Below are positions 10,132 through 17,734 of a stretch of 64,000 bases of DNA, piece after piece. This DNA is from Desulfoferula mesophila (GTDB taxonomy: Bacteria > Desulfobacterota > Desulfarculia > Desulfarculales > Desulfarculaceae), in NCBI RefSeq assembly GCF_037076455.1, contig NZ_AP028679.1, forward strand, positions 1,503,501 to 1,567,500, written 5' to 3'. Position 1 is the stretch's first letter; each line of letters starts with the position of its first letter. The notes under the pieces were generated by a model. The model was given only the letters and a program-made list of their open reading frames with translations. It was not told the DNA's origin and made no database searches. Position numbers and translations under genes: made by a program.

Positions 10132-11114
10132 GCGCTAAACGCAAAAGCACTATCTACAAGGTCGTGACCGCCGCAGTGCTGGCCATCATCGCGGTGGCGC
10201 CCTGGCTGGTCACCTCGGAATACATGGTGCACATCGGCACCCTGATCCTGCTGTGGGCCTTTGTCTCCACCGCCTGGGCCTACATGGCCCGCTTCGGGCT
10301 GGTGTCTTTGGGCCACGGCGTGTTCCTGGGCATCGGGGCCTACATCCCGGTGCTCTTGTTCAACTACTACGGCATCTCGCCCTGGCTGGGCATGCTGGCC
10401 GGGGTGGCCGCGGCGGTGTTGGTGGCCGCCATCCTGGGCTACTCCTGCTTCCGCTTCGGGCTCATCGGCGATTACTTCGCCCTGGTAACCCTGGCCATGG
10501 CCGAGGTGGTCAGCTTGGCCATCGTGGCCTGCCGGGAGGTGACCGGCGGCTCCCTGGGCTGCACCCTCAAGACCTCGGTGGGCTGGGCCAGCCTGCAGTT
10601 CGACGACAAGCGATACTTCTATTACATCATCTTCGCCTTTTTGCTCTTGGCCCTGTACATCTGGCGGCTAATCGACAAAAGCCGCATGCGCATCGCGCTT
10701 ACGGCCATCGAGGAGTCGGAGCTGGCCGCCTCTTCCATGGGGGTGAGCATCATCCGCTACAAGATGGGCATCACCCTGCTCAGCGCCGGGCTCACCGCCA
10801 TGGGCGGGGTGCTCTACGCCCAATACGTCACCTACATCAACCCCGGCACCATCAGCGGGGTGGGGGTGTCGCTATCCACTTGTTTCAAGGCCATTCTGGG
10901 AGGTATGTTTAATATCTTTGGTCCGCTGGCAGGAAGCGCCATAATGGTTTCATTGGAGGAGTACTTCCGCATCAGCTTTGACACTGGCTTCTTGGGGGTG
11001 TCGGAGATCATCTTCGGCGGGGTTCTGTTGGTGATGATCATTTTCCTGCCCAAGGGTATCGTAGGAAGCGTCTCCGAATGGCTCACTAAGAGATTTGGCG
11101 TAGCAAGGAGTTGA
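10128..11114 (+). CDS. Liv-type ABC transporter permease (LivM-like)
   Basis: Second inner-membrane permease, 328 residues, with about nine hydrophobic segments. The family motif around GLVSLGHGVFLGIGAY and the coupling segment (ALTAIEESELAASSMGV) are visible. With LivH it forms the transmembrane channel. The gene order binding protein-LivG-LivF-LivH-LivM differs from the E. coli order, and from the second operon in this window, where the permease order is M then H. Confidence 0.94.
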   Translation: MSAKRKSTIYKVVTAAVLAIIAVAPWLVTSEYMVHIGTLILLWAFVSTAWAYMARFGLVSLGHGVFLGIGAYIPVLLFNYYGISPWLGMLAGVAAAVLVAAILGYSCFRFGLIGDYFALVTLAMAEVVSLAIVACREVTGGSLGCTLKTSVGWASLQFDDKRYFYYIIFAFLLLALYIWRLIDKSRMRIALTAIEESELAASSMGVSIIRYKMGITLLSAGLTAMGGVLYAQYVTYINPGTISGVGVSLSTCFKAILGGMFNIFGPLAGSAIMVSLEEYFRISFDTGFLGVSEIIFGGVLLVMIIFLPKGIVGSVSEWLTKRFGVARS

Positions 11115-11116
11115 GC

Positions 11117-12295
11117 GTGAAAACCACTTTTTATGAGACAGACAAGTTGAGCACGTTTTTGGCCAGCAAAAAGACCCTGCTGGCCAAGGGGGTAATCTCC
11201 CAGGCGGGGGTGGAGGCCAAGAAGCTGGGGGCCAGGAAGGTTCTGGTGGTCACCGACGCAGGGTTGGTCAAGGCAGGCCTGGTCGACAAGGTGCGCGACG
11301 CGCTGAGCGCCGAGGGCCTGGAGGTAGGAGTGTTCGACGGCATCCTGCCCGAGCCCCCGGCCCGGGTCATCGACCAGTGCGCCGACGAGTTCCGGGCGGG
11401 CGGCTACGACCTGTGCCTGGGCCTGGGGGGCGGCAGTTCCCTGGACTCGGCCAAGATCGTGTCCAACCTGGCGGTGAACCCCGGTTCGGTGCTGGACTAC
11501 GTGGGCATCGATCTTTTGCCCAAGAAGGGCACCCCCCTGATGTTGGTGCCCACCACGGCGGGCACCGGCAGCGAGGCCACCCGGGTCATGGTCTTGACCG
11601 ACGAGGCGGTTAACACCAAGAAGGTGGTGTTCAGCGACTTCCTGCTGCCCGACGTGGCCATCCTGGACCCCGAGCTGACCTTGTCCGTGCCGCCCTCGGT
11701 CACCGCCGACACCGGCATGGACGCCCTGGTGCACGCCATAGAGACCTACGTCGCGGTGAGCAGCACCCCCTACGCGGAGATTCTGGCCCTGCAGGCCATC
11801 GCCATGATCGCCAAGCATCTGCCCCAGGCCTACGCCAAGGGCAGCAGCCTGTTGCCCCGCTACAACATGCTCCTGGCGGCCAACCTCTCGGGCTCGGCCT
11901 TTGCCAGCGGCGGGCTGGGCGCGGTGCACGGCCTGGCCTACGTCTTGGGAACCGAGTATCACATGGCCCACGGCCGCTCCAACGCCATCCTGCTGCCCCA
12001 TGTGATGAACTACAACCTAAGCGGCAACTTGGAAAAGTTCGCCAACATCGCCGAGGCCATGGGCGAAGATATCACCGGCCTGTCGCCCTATGAGGCCGCC
12101 TCCCTTTCGGTGGAGGCGGTGTACTCGCTCATGGAGGCGGTGAGCCTCTCGCCCCAGCTCACCGATTACGGGGTCAGCCGGGACGACTTGCCCAAGCTGG
12201 TGCAGGGGGGCATGGCCCAGGCCCGCCTGTTCATTCCCAACCCCCGGGACCTCACCGAGGCCGACGTGGAGCAGATCTACGCCTCGGCCTTCTAG
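11117..12295 (+). CDS. Iron-containing alcohol dehydrogenase
   Basis: Group III NAD(P)-dependent alcohol dehydrogenase, 392 residues from GTG at 11117. The NAD-binding GGGSSLDSAK motif and the metal-binding Asp and three His (in TGMDALVHAIE, AVHGLAY and HMAHGRSN) are all present. TTG at 11111 overlaps the LivM stop but would directly abut the AAGGAG ribosome site, whereas GTG at 11117 has six-base spacing, so the latter is chosen. It is the last gene of the sigma-54 operon, so it probably oxidises an alcohol released from the imported substrate or reduces an aldehyde. The substrate is not evident. Confidence 0.92.
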   Translation: MKTTFYETDKLSTFLASKKTLLAKGVISQAGVEAKKLGARKVLVVTDAGLVKAGLVDKVRDALSAEGLEVGVFDGILPEPPARVIDQCADEFRAGGYDLCLGLGGGSSLDSAKIVSNLAVNPGSVLDYVGIDLLPKKGTPLMLVPTTAGTGSEATRVMVLTDEAVNTKKVVFSDFLLPDVAILDPELTLSVPPSVTADTGMDALVHAIETYVAVSSTPYAEILALQAIAMIAKHLPQAYAKGSSLLPRYNMLLAANLSGSAFASGGLGAVHGLAYVLGTEYHMAHGRSNAILLPHVMNYNLSGNLEKFANIAEAMGEDITGLSPYEAASLSVEAVYSLMEAVSLSPQLTDYGVSRDDLPKLVQGGMAQARLFIPNPRDLTEADVEQIYASAF

Positions 12296-12315
12296 GGCCA
12301 ACCTAAAAACCAAAA

Positions 12316-12348
12316 GCGCGCCGTCCGAATCGGGCGGCGCGCCTGTTT
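12316..12348. terminator. Bidirectional rho-independent terminator
   Basis: An 11-bp GC-rich inverted repeat (12316-12326 and 12332-12342, one G-T pair) is followed by CTGTTTT and preceded by an A-rich stretch. It sits between the convergent alcohol dehydrogenase and LarA-like genes and could stop transcription in both directions. Confidence 0.8.
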
Positions 12349-12362
12349 TGGGAGGAGGGCGC

Positions 12363-13640
12363 TTAGAAGGGGCTGACCAGCAGGCCCTGGTCGAACTCCA
12401 GGGACCAGGGCCGGGCCGCGATCTCCACACGTGGATTGCGCGCCAGGGAATCCCGGTAGGCCTCCGAGGCGTAGATGGTTTCCAGCTCCATGGTGTTTTT
12501 GATGTACACGATGCCCAGGTCGCGCGCGGTGTAGGGGCGGATGGTCATCAGGGCCGCGGCCACCGCGTCCAGGTCGGTGTCATAGGTGAGGGGGATCATG
12601 CCCGCCTCGGGGGTGCAGGCGGTCAGGCAGTTGATGATGGTCGCCGGCTGGTCGATGGCCTCCACCAGCGAGCGCAGGGTGGAGTCGGCCTGGCCGATGC
12701 CCACTGCGCTGCCCGCGGTGTGCTCGCTCAGGCGGCGCACGTGGATGCGGGCGATCTTGGGGCTCTCGCGCTTGGCCCCATAGGCGGCCACGTCGCGCCC
12801 CACCACGTTGGGGTCTATGCCCATGCCCGAGATCTCCTTGCCCATCTCCTCCACGATGAGCAAATCCACCCGCTCCATGGGCAGACGGGGCAGCAGGGAG
12901 CGGGCCAGGGTCAAAAGCTCGGTCTCCACCGCCTCCAGGTTCTCGGGCCCGGCCAGGCGCAGCCGGCAGAGCTGGTGGTGCTGGTTTTCCACCAGGGCCA
13001 CCCCGAACAAAAAGCGGCTGCGCGCCATGGCCTCGCGCCCGGCGGTGGAGAGTATTTCATACTGGGGCCTCACCAGGCTCAGGCGGTGGTAATATTCGGC
13101 CCCCGCCTGGTTGCCCAGGCCGATGCTCATCATCTTGAGCAGGCCCGACTCGGTGGGGCCGATGAAGTTGGTGTGGGGCTTTACCCGGTTGATGAGCACC
13201 AGGCCGTCGGCCTCATGGGCCAGGCGGCTGATGTACAAGGGGATGCCGCAGTCGGTCTCGCCCAGGGAGACCACCTCCATGGTGGCCTCGATGGGCGCGC
13301 CGCAGCTTTCCTCGGTGATCCCCCGGTGGCCCAGCACCTCGATCTGCCCCTGGGCGGTGGCCCCGCCGTGGGAGCCCATGGCCGGGATGATGAAGGGCTC
13401 GGCCCCCAGCGAGCGCAGGCCCTGGACCACCTGCCGGACCACCTGGGCCAGACCGCTGATGCCCCGGCTGCCCACCCCCACCGCCACCCTGGCCCCCGGC
13501 GCCAGGCGCAGGCCGCCCTTAAGGGCCGCGAACTCCCGCTCAAGGGCCTCCGCCGGATCGATGGCCGGGGGCACCTCGAAGAGCTGGCGGATTTTGAGCA
13601 TGGGGGGCAGGCGCAGATCGGCTGGGTTGTCGCAGAGCAT
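12363..13640 (-). CDS. LarA-like (nickel-pincer isomerase family) protein
   Basis: A 425-residue protein of the lactate racemase (LarA/DUF2088) superfamily. The N-terminal domain has the GVGSRGI and PAMGSHGGAT motifs. The central part has NRVKPHTNF and GLLKMMSIGLGN, whose His and Lys residues are candidates for holding the nickel-pincer nucleotide. The racemised or epimerised substrate is unknown, since LarA homologues act on various 2-hydroxyacids. No larB, larC or larE cofactor genes are next to it, so the cofactor would have to be made elsewhere. It is convergent with the alcohol dehydrogenase gene. Confidence 0.75.
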   Translation of the reverse strand: MLCDNPADLRLPPMLKIRQLFEVPPAIDPAEALEREFAALKGGLRLAPGARVAVGVGSRGISGLAQVVRQVVQGLRSLGAEPFIIPAMGSHGGATAQGQIEVLGHRGITEESCGAPIEATMEVVSLGETDCGIPLYISRLAHEADGLVLINRVKPHTNFIGPTESGLLKMMSIGLGNQAGAEYYHRLSLVRPQYEILSTAGREAMARSRFLFGVALVENQHHQLCRLRLAGPENLEAVETELLTLARSLLPRLPMERVDLLIVEEMGKEISGMGIDPNVVGRDVAAYGAKRESPKIARIHVRRLSEHTAGSAVGIGQADSTLRSLVEAIDQPATIINCLTACTPEAGMIPLTYDTDLDAVAAALMTIRPYTARDLGIVYIKNTMELETIYASEAYRDSLARNPRVEIAARPWSLEFDQGLLVSPF

Positions 13641-13772
13641 GGGGCCATCCTTTGCTAGGGACCGGGTGTTGGGGCGGGCCCTAGTATACCTTTGCCGGAG
13701 GTCAAAAATCAGCCCGTAGACGGCTCGGTAAACCGCCGGATCGACTGGAGTCGAGGTTGGGGTGGCGCGTGC

Positions 13773-14198
13773 CTAGGAGTGTTCGGCTAGGAAGCCTTGC
13801 ACGTCTTTTTTGATCTGGTCCCTGATGTGGCGCGCGGCGGCCTTTTGTTCCTCCGGGCTGCCCGGCAGGTCCGCCGGGTCGCCGACCGGCCAGTGGAGGC
13901 GGTGGGTGATGCCCGGAAACATGGGGCAGCGCTTCTCGGATTCGGTGCAAAGGGTAATGACGTAGGCGTAGAGGTGGCCCTGACGGTACAGGTCAAAGAC
14001 GTTGTGGGTCTGTTCTCGCCTGATGTCCAAGCCGATCTCATCCATCACCGCCGCAGCCAAGGGATCGATAGCGGCCGGCTCCAGGCCGGCGCTCTGAGCC
14101 TCGAAACGATCCCCGGCCATCTCATTTAAAAAGGCCTCGGCCATGGGGCCCCGGGCGTTGCCGTGGGCGCATAAGAACAGGACTTTGTCTTTGGACAT
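13773..14198 (-). CDS. arsC: Arsenate reductase, thioredoxin-coupled (ArsC, LMW-phosphatase fold)
   Basis: Reduces arsenate to arsenite in the cytoplasm. The 141-residue protein has the CX5R phosphate-type loop with Cys10 and Arg16, plus the resolving pair Cys84 and Cys91. This three-cysteine relay matches the thioredoxin-coupled staphylococcal type (Cys10, Cys82, Cys89). The residue after the loop arginine is Gly instead of the usual Ser or Thr, which may change activity. A strong ribosome site (AGGAGGT) precedes the ATG. No ArsR, ArsB or Acr3 gene is nearby, so it stands alone here. Confidence 0.88.
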   Translation of the reverse strand: MSKDKVLFLCAHGNARGPMAEAFLNEMAGDRFEAQSAGLEPAAIDPLAAAVMDEIGLDIRREQTHNVFDLYRQGHLYAYVITLCTESEKRCPMFPGITHRLHWPVGDPADLPGSPEEQKAAARHIRDQIKKDVQGFLAEHS

Positions 14199-14242
14199 GC
14201 TTGTGAACTACCTCCTGGATGCCACCTAGATTTACCATGATA

Positions 14243-14271
14243 AAGTCATTATAACTGAACAATTAAGTCAT
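14243..14271 (-). promoter_or_regulatory. arsC: Candidate arsC promoter with AAGTCAT direct repeats
   Basis: A perfect -10 box (TATAAT on the minus strand, at 14248-14253) lies about 50 bases before the arsC start; no good -35 box is visible. Two AAGTCAT repeats, 22 bases apart (14243-14249 and 14265-14271), overlap and flank the -10, as an operator would. Regulator unknown. Confidence 0.4.
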
Positions 14272-14356
14272 ATTCTTTACATTTTGGTTGCAATTTATCA
14301 CTGCGTAGAATCAGGGGGCGGGGCCGTGGCTGAGCGCCGCTGATCGCTGGCCCGAG

Positions 14357-15022
14357 TCAGGAGATGCATCCGCTGTAGAAAAACCAGCCCAGGCCCAGGG
14401 TATAGAGCAGGTTGCCCCACAGGCCGTGCTCCATGCCCACCGCCACCAGGGACTTGGAGCGCAGGTAGCGGTAGCCGAAAAGCAGCCCCCCCAGCCCCGC
14501 GATGACCGGGGCCACCCAGTTGCCGTAGAACACGTGGGCCAGGCCGAAGCTGACCCCGCTGGCCAAGACCATTATCCTGGGGTCTGGGAACAGGGGGCGG
14601 TAGCGCTGGAAGAAAAATCCCCGGAACACCACCTCTTGGGGATAGGCGGCCAGCACGGGGTAAAGCAATAGCAGGCTCAGCCAGCCCGCCAGATGGCTGG
14701 TGGGCATGGCCAAAAACTTGTCGTGCAGGAAGAAATAGCTGACCAGGGCCAGGGGCACCAGGGGCAGGGCCAGGCCCAGCAGCATTTCCTTGAGGTGGCG
14801 CCCCAGACCCCGCACCCGCCAGATGGCCGCCCGGTCGAAGTCGCGCTCCTTGAGCAGATACCAGGCGCAGAACCCGGCGGCCACGATAATCAGGGGGATC
14901 ACCCGGTGGGCCAGTTGGTGCCGCAGGAAATACAGCCCCACCGGCGCCGCGAAAAACAGGCCCAGGCATTCGGCCCATAGACGGGCGCGGCCCGGTTGGC
15001 GGGTGGCGGTTGGGCTGGACAT
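14357..15022 (-). CDS. CPBP-family intramembrane metalloprotease
   Basis: Multi-pass membrane protein, 221 residues from ATG at 15022, with the three CPBP (Abi/Rce1-like) motifs: a Glu and Arg in PQEVVFRG (the first Glu of the usual EE pair is Gln), FGLAH, and a final His/Asn helix (EHGLWGNLLY). These residues form the glutamate/histidine active site buried in the membrane. The substrate is unknown. A longer form starting at TTG 15070 is possible, but the added residues look like non-coding sequence. It lies downstream of, and on the same strand as, the sigma-54 activator at 15143. Confidence 0.8.
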   Translation of the reverse strand: MSSPTATRQPGRARLWAECLGLFFAAPVGLYFLRHQLAHRVIPLIIVAAGFCAWYLLKERDFDRAAIWRVRGLGRHLKEMLLGLALPLVPLALVSYFFLHDKFLAMPTSHLAGWLSLLLLYPVLAAYPQEVVFRGFFFQRYRPLFPDPRIMVLASGVSFGLAHVFYGNWVAPVIAGLGGLLFGYRYLRSKSLVAVGMEHGLWGNLLYTLGLGWFFYSGCIS

Positions 15023-15142
15023 GACGGCACCATTTCTTAACGCGTTTGTAACTTTCCATAAGTTTATCAAAAATCAGGCGGGTAAAAAGGCTTTGGCGCC
15101 CCGGGGGCGCAAACGTAACATTGGGGCGGCGCGGGCGGGCCG

Positions 15143-16543
15143 TTATTTGATCTGGTTTTCGATCTGAATGCCGTAGGCCTTGATTTTTTTCCACAAGGTT
15201 ACCCGGCTGATGCCCAGCAGGCCGGCCGCTTCCTCGCGGCGGCCCCCCGCCTGTTGCAGGGCCGAAATGATGCGCTCCCGCTCGTCCGGCTGGGAAACTC
15301 CCCTGGAAGGGGCCGGGCTCTGGGCCGGAGCGGTTTGGCTTGGTTCTTGGCGCAGGCTCTCGGGCAAATGGTCGGGCTGGATGTTGCCGCCGGGGCAGAG
15401 CACCACCGCGTACTCCAGGGCGTTGATCAGCTCGCGCACATTGCCCGGCCAGTCGTAGGCCAGCAACAGATCCATGGCCGCCTTGTCTACCCCGGAGATG
15501 TCCTTGCCGCTGCGCTGCAGGATGCGCTTCAAGAAGGCCTCCACCAGCAGGGGCACGTCCTCGCGCCGCTCGCGCAGGGCGGGGGTGCGAATGGGCACCA
15601 CGGCCACCCGGTAGTAGAGGTCTTCCCGGAAGCGGCCCTGGGCCACCAGTTCCTTGAGGTCCCGGTGGGTGGCCGCGATGATGCGCACGTCCACCGGAAT
15701 GGGCTTGATGTCGCCCACCCGCTCGATGACCTTTTCCTGCAGCACCCGCAAGAGCTTCACCTGGGTGGCCGGAGGCAGGTCGCCCACCTCGTCCAGCAAA
15801 AAGTCGCCCCCCTTGGCCGCCTCGAAGCGGCCCATGCGGTTGGCGTCGGCCCCGGTGAAGGCCCCCTTGACGTGGCCGAACAGCTCGCTCTCCAGGATGT
15901 TCTCGTTGAGCGAGGCGCAGTTCACCTTGATGAGCGGGCCCTTGGCGCGCCGCCCCAGGCGGTGCAGGGCCTCGGCCACCATCTCCTTGCCCGTGCCGCT
16001 CTCGCCGGTGATGAGCACCGGGGCGTCGGAATCGGCCGCGCTCTCGATTAGGCTGAACAGGCGCAGCATGGCCGGCGAGCGCCCCACCATGCCCTGGAAC
16101 ACCTCGTCCATGCCCATCTGGCGGCGCAGGCTCACCAGCTCCCTTTCGCGGGCCACCGCCTCGCTGAGGTCGGTGAGGGTCTCCACCCCGCCCATGGTCT
16201 CGCCCTCCGGACCCTGGATCACCGCCGCGTTCTTGAGCACGTACAGGGGTGAGCCGTCCTTTTTGCGCAGAGTGCAGCGGCAGCGCTGGATGGCCCCCTT
16301 TTTGAACAAATCGCACTGCAACACCCCGCGCGGGTTCTTGGGGTAGTCGCAGGAATCGCATTCCAAAAGGGTGCAGGGGCTGCCCACCAGCTCGGAGGCG
16401 CTGTAGCCGGTGAGCTCCTCAAAGGCCGGGTTCACGCTGACGATAAGGCCACCTGGGTCCACCACCATCAGGCCGTCCTGCATGGTGTTGATCACCGTGC
16501 GCCAATACTGGTTGTACTCGTCCTGACCGGCTTGCTGGGCCAC
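15143..16543 (-). CDS. Sigma-54-dependent activator with cysteine-rich PAS domain
   Basis: Enhancer-binding protein of 466 residues: PAS domain (about 12-130), AAA+ domain (Walker A GESGTGKE at 180-187, GAFTGA loop) and a Fis-type helix-turn-helix (RREEAAGLLGISRVTLWKK). The PAS domain carries six cysteines within 34 residues (57, 62, 65, 77, 88, 90), suggesting an iron-sulfur cluster, zinc or reactive thiols that sense redox state or sulfur species. Start is GTG with an AGGTGA ribosome site. It is divergent from the sulfur-carrier/Hdr operon, which has a matching sigma-54 promoter, so that operon is its probable target. Confidence 0.93.
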   Translation of the reverse strand: MAQQAGQDEYNQYWRTVINTMQDGLMVVDPGGLIVSVNPAFEELTGYSASELVGSPCTLLECDSCDYPKNPRGVLQCDLFKKGAIQRCRCTLRKKDGSPLYVLKNAAVIQGPEGETMGGVETLTDLSEAVARERELVSLRRQMGMDEVFQGMVGRSPAMLRLFSLIESAADSDAPVLITGESGTGKEMVAEALHRLGRRAKGPLIKVNCASLNENILESELFGHVKGAFTGADANRMGRFEAAKGGDFLLDEVGDLPPATQVKLLRVLQEKVIERVGDIKPIPVDVRIIAATHRDLKELVAQGRFREDLYYRVAVVPIRTPALRERREDVPLLVEAFLKRILQRSGKDISGVDKAAMDLLLAYDWPGNVRELINALEYAVVLCPGGNIQPDHLPESLRQEPSQTAPAQSPAPSRGVSQPDERERIISALQQAGGRREEAAGLLGISRVTLWKKIKAYGIQIENQIK

Positions 16544-16556
16544 GCTTCACCTCGCG

Positions 16557-16662
16557 CTTAACGGAAACGTTCGTTAAGAAATTATTAACATACGTTTCGG
16601 TTAAGGTAAACCGAGATAAACGTCCCTTAACGTCAAATTTTATAACTATCAGTAATTTAACG
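16557..16662. repeat. Cluster of TTAACG/CGTTAA hexamers, candidate activator sites
   Basis: Four exact copies of TTAACG or its complement occur at 16558-16563, 16572-16577 (an inverted pair inside CTTAACG...CGTTAAG, 16557-16578), 16627-16632 and 16657-16662, with a GGTTAA variant at 16599. They lie 25-130 bases upstream of a sigma-54 promoter in the divergent interval between the activator and its probable target operon. Confidence 0.6.
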
Positions 16663-16684
16663 ATAATTTTTGGATTGCCGGTCT

Positions 16685-16699
16685 TGGCATCCCTCTTGC
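16685..16699 (+). promoter_or_regulatory. Sigma-54 (-24/-12) promoter of the sulfur-carrier/Hdr operon
   Basis: TGGCATC-CCTC-TTGC has the invariant GG (16686-16687) and GC (16698-16699) exactly ten bases apart. Transcription would start near 16710, giving a leader of about 22 bases before the first gene. It closely resembles the promoter at 5409. Confidence 0.87.
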
Positions 16700-16732
16700 T
16701 TTATTCAGAAGCAACCCGAGGAGGTTTGGCTC

Positions 16733-16999
16733 ATGACCCCAGCGCAAGACATCCCGCCCGTAACCGCCCGCCTGGACACCAGGGGCCAAAGCGCCGCCTG
16801 GTCCATCCTCTGCGCCGAGCGGGCGATGCAGGATCTGGGGCAGGGCCAGGTGCTGGAGGTATGCATCAGCGATCCCCAGTTGGCCATCGACCTCCCGCGC
16901 ATCCTGCACCAACGGGGCGACGTGCTCACCGCCACCCGTCACGGCGGCCAGGGCATCCTGCTTTACGTGCAGCGCGGCCCCCAAGAAGAAAACAGCTAA
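16733..16999 (+). CDS. TusA-family protein lacking the catalytic cysteine
   Basis: An 88-residue protein with the TusA/SirA fold signature: LDTRG at 14-18, then a helix, then the VCISDPQLAIDLPRIL strand-helix segment. TusA normally continues with CPxP carrying the sulfur-accepting Cys. Here the segment reads SAAW, with Ala21 at the Cys position and both prolines lost; Cys27 is six residues further on. It therefore probably does not carry persulfide in the standard way and may be a structural or regulatory partner. It is the first gene of the operon, with a GAGGAGG ribosome site, and is followed by a canonical TusA. Confidence 0.78.
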   Translation: MTPAQDIPPVTARLDTRGQSAAWSILCAERAMQDLGQGQVLEVCISDPQLAIDLPRILHQRGDVLTATRHGGQGILLYVQRGPQEENS

Positions 17000-17027
17000 T
17001 CCATACCTAAGCTTTTGGAGGAAGACC

Positions 17028-17282
17028 ATGTCCGAGTTGCTCAGCCAAATACCCGACGCCGCCACCAGTGTTGACGCCCGCGGCAGCGCCTGCCCCGGTC
17101 CCTTGCTCGAGGCCAAAAAAGCCATCGGCAGCGTGATGGTGGGCGAGGTGCTGGAGGTTCTCTCCAACGATCCCGGCACCAAGGACGACATCCCCATCTG
17201 GGCCAAGAAGGTGGGTCACGAGTACCTGGGCCATGCCGAGGCTGACGGATACGAGCGCATCTTCGTTCGCCGCCAGAAGTAG
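17028..17282 (+). CDS. tusA: TusA-family sulfur carrier (CPxP intact)
   Basis: An 84-residue sulfurtransferase-type carrier with ARGSACPGP: Cys22 is the expected persulfide-bearing residue. Family members shuttle sulfane sulfur between enzymes in tRNA thiolation, molybdenum cofactor synthesis or dissimilatory sulfur metabolism. Its position beside DsrE- and Hdr-type proteins favours the dissimilatory role. Ribosome site GGAGG lies eight bases before the ATG. Confidence 0.92.
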   Translation: MSELLSQIPDAATSVDARGSACPGPLLEAKKAIGSVMVGEVLEVLSNDPGTKDDIPIWAKKVGHEYLGHAEADGYERIFVRRQK

Positions 17283-17289
17283 TGATGCC

Positions 17290-17712
17290 ATGGATGCTTG
17301 CGCCAGCAAATATCCCATTCTGATCCTGGCCACCGAGGATTGCTCCTATCCGGGAGCCAACTCGGTGGGCCAGGCCCATCAGAACTACCCGGACAACACC
17401 TACATCATCCGCACCCCCACCCCGGCGTTGTTCCCCGAGAAGTTCTATTTGGACTGCTTCGCCAAGGGCATCGGCGGCATCATCATCATGTCCTGCGGGG
17501 TGGAGTGCCCCTACGAGGGGGCCTACCCGGCCCTGGCCAAGCGGGTGGACAAGATCTACGTCCTGATGAAGGAGCAAGGCCTGGACATCAGACGCCTGCG
17601 CCTGACCGCCATCTGCACGGTGTGCAACCGCGCCTTTATCAAAGAGGTGAACCAGATGAACCAGGTGGTGTCCGAGTTGGGCGCGCCGGGCAGCGAGGCG
17701 CGGGCGGCCTGA
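17290..17712 (+). CDS. MvhD/FlpD-like iron-sulfur electron-transfer protein
   Basis: A 140-residue protein resembling the hydrogenase iron-sulfur (delta) subunit that passes electrons to HdrA. Conserved cysteines appear in EDCSYPGAN, SCGVECPYEGAY and AICTVCNRAF, spaced as in the [2Fe-2S] MvhD family though the local sequence is divergent. ATG at 17290 is chosen because similarity begins there. In methanogens and sulfate reducers the equivalent links hydrogenase or formate dehydrogenase to HdrA. No hydrogenase is encoded nearby, so the electron partner is unknown. Confidence 0.8.
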   Translation: MDACASKYPILILATEDCSYPGANSVGQAHQNYPDNTYIIRTPTPALFPEKFYLDCFAKGIGGIIIMSCGVECPYEGAYPALAKRVDKIYVLMKEQGLDIRRLRLTAICTVCNRAFIKEVNQMNQVVSELGAPGSEARAA

Positions 17713-17734
17713 TCCGCCGGAAAGGTTATGTGAA

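Noticed and set aside
15023-15070. TTG start extending the CPBP protease by 16 residues
   Set aside because: The extra residues have no family similarity and neither start has a strong ribosome site; the shorter start was kept.
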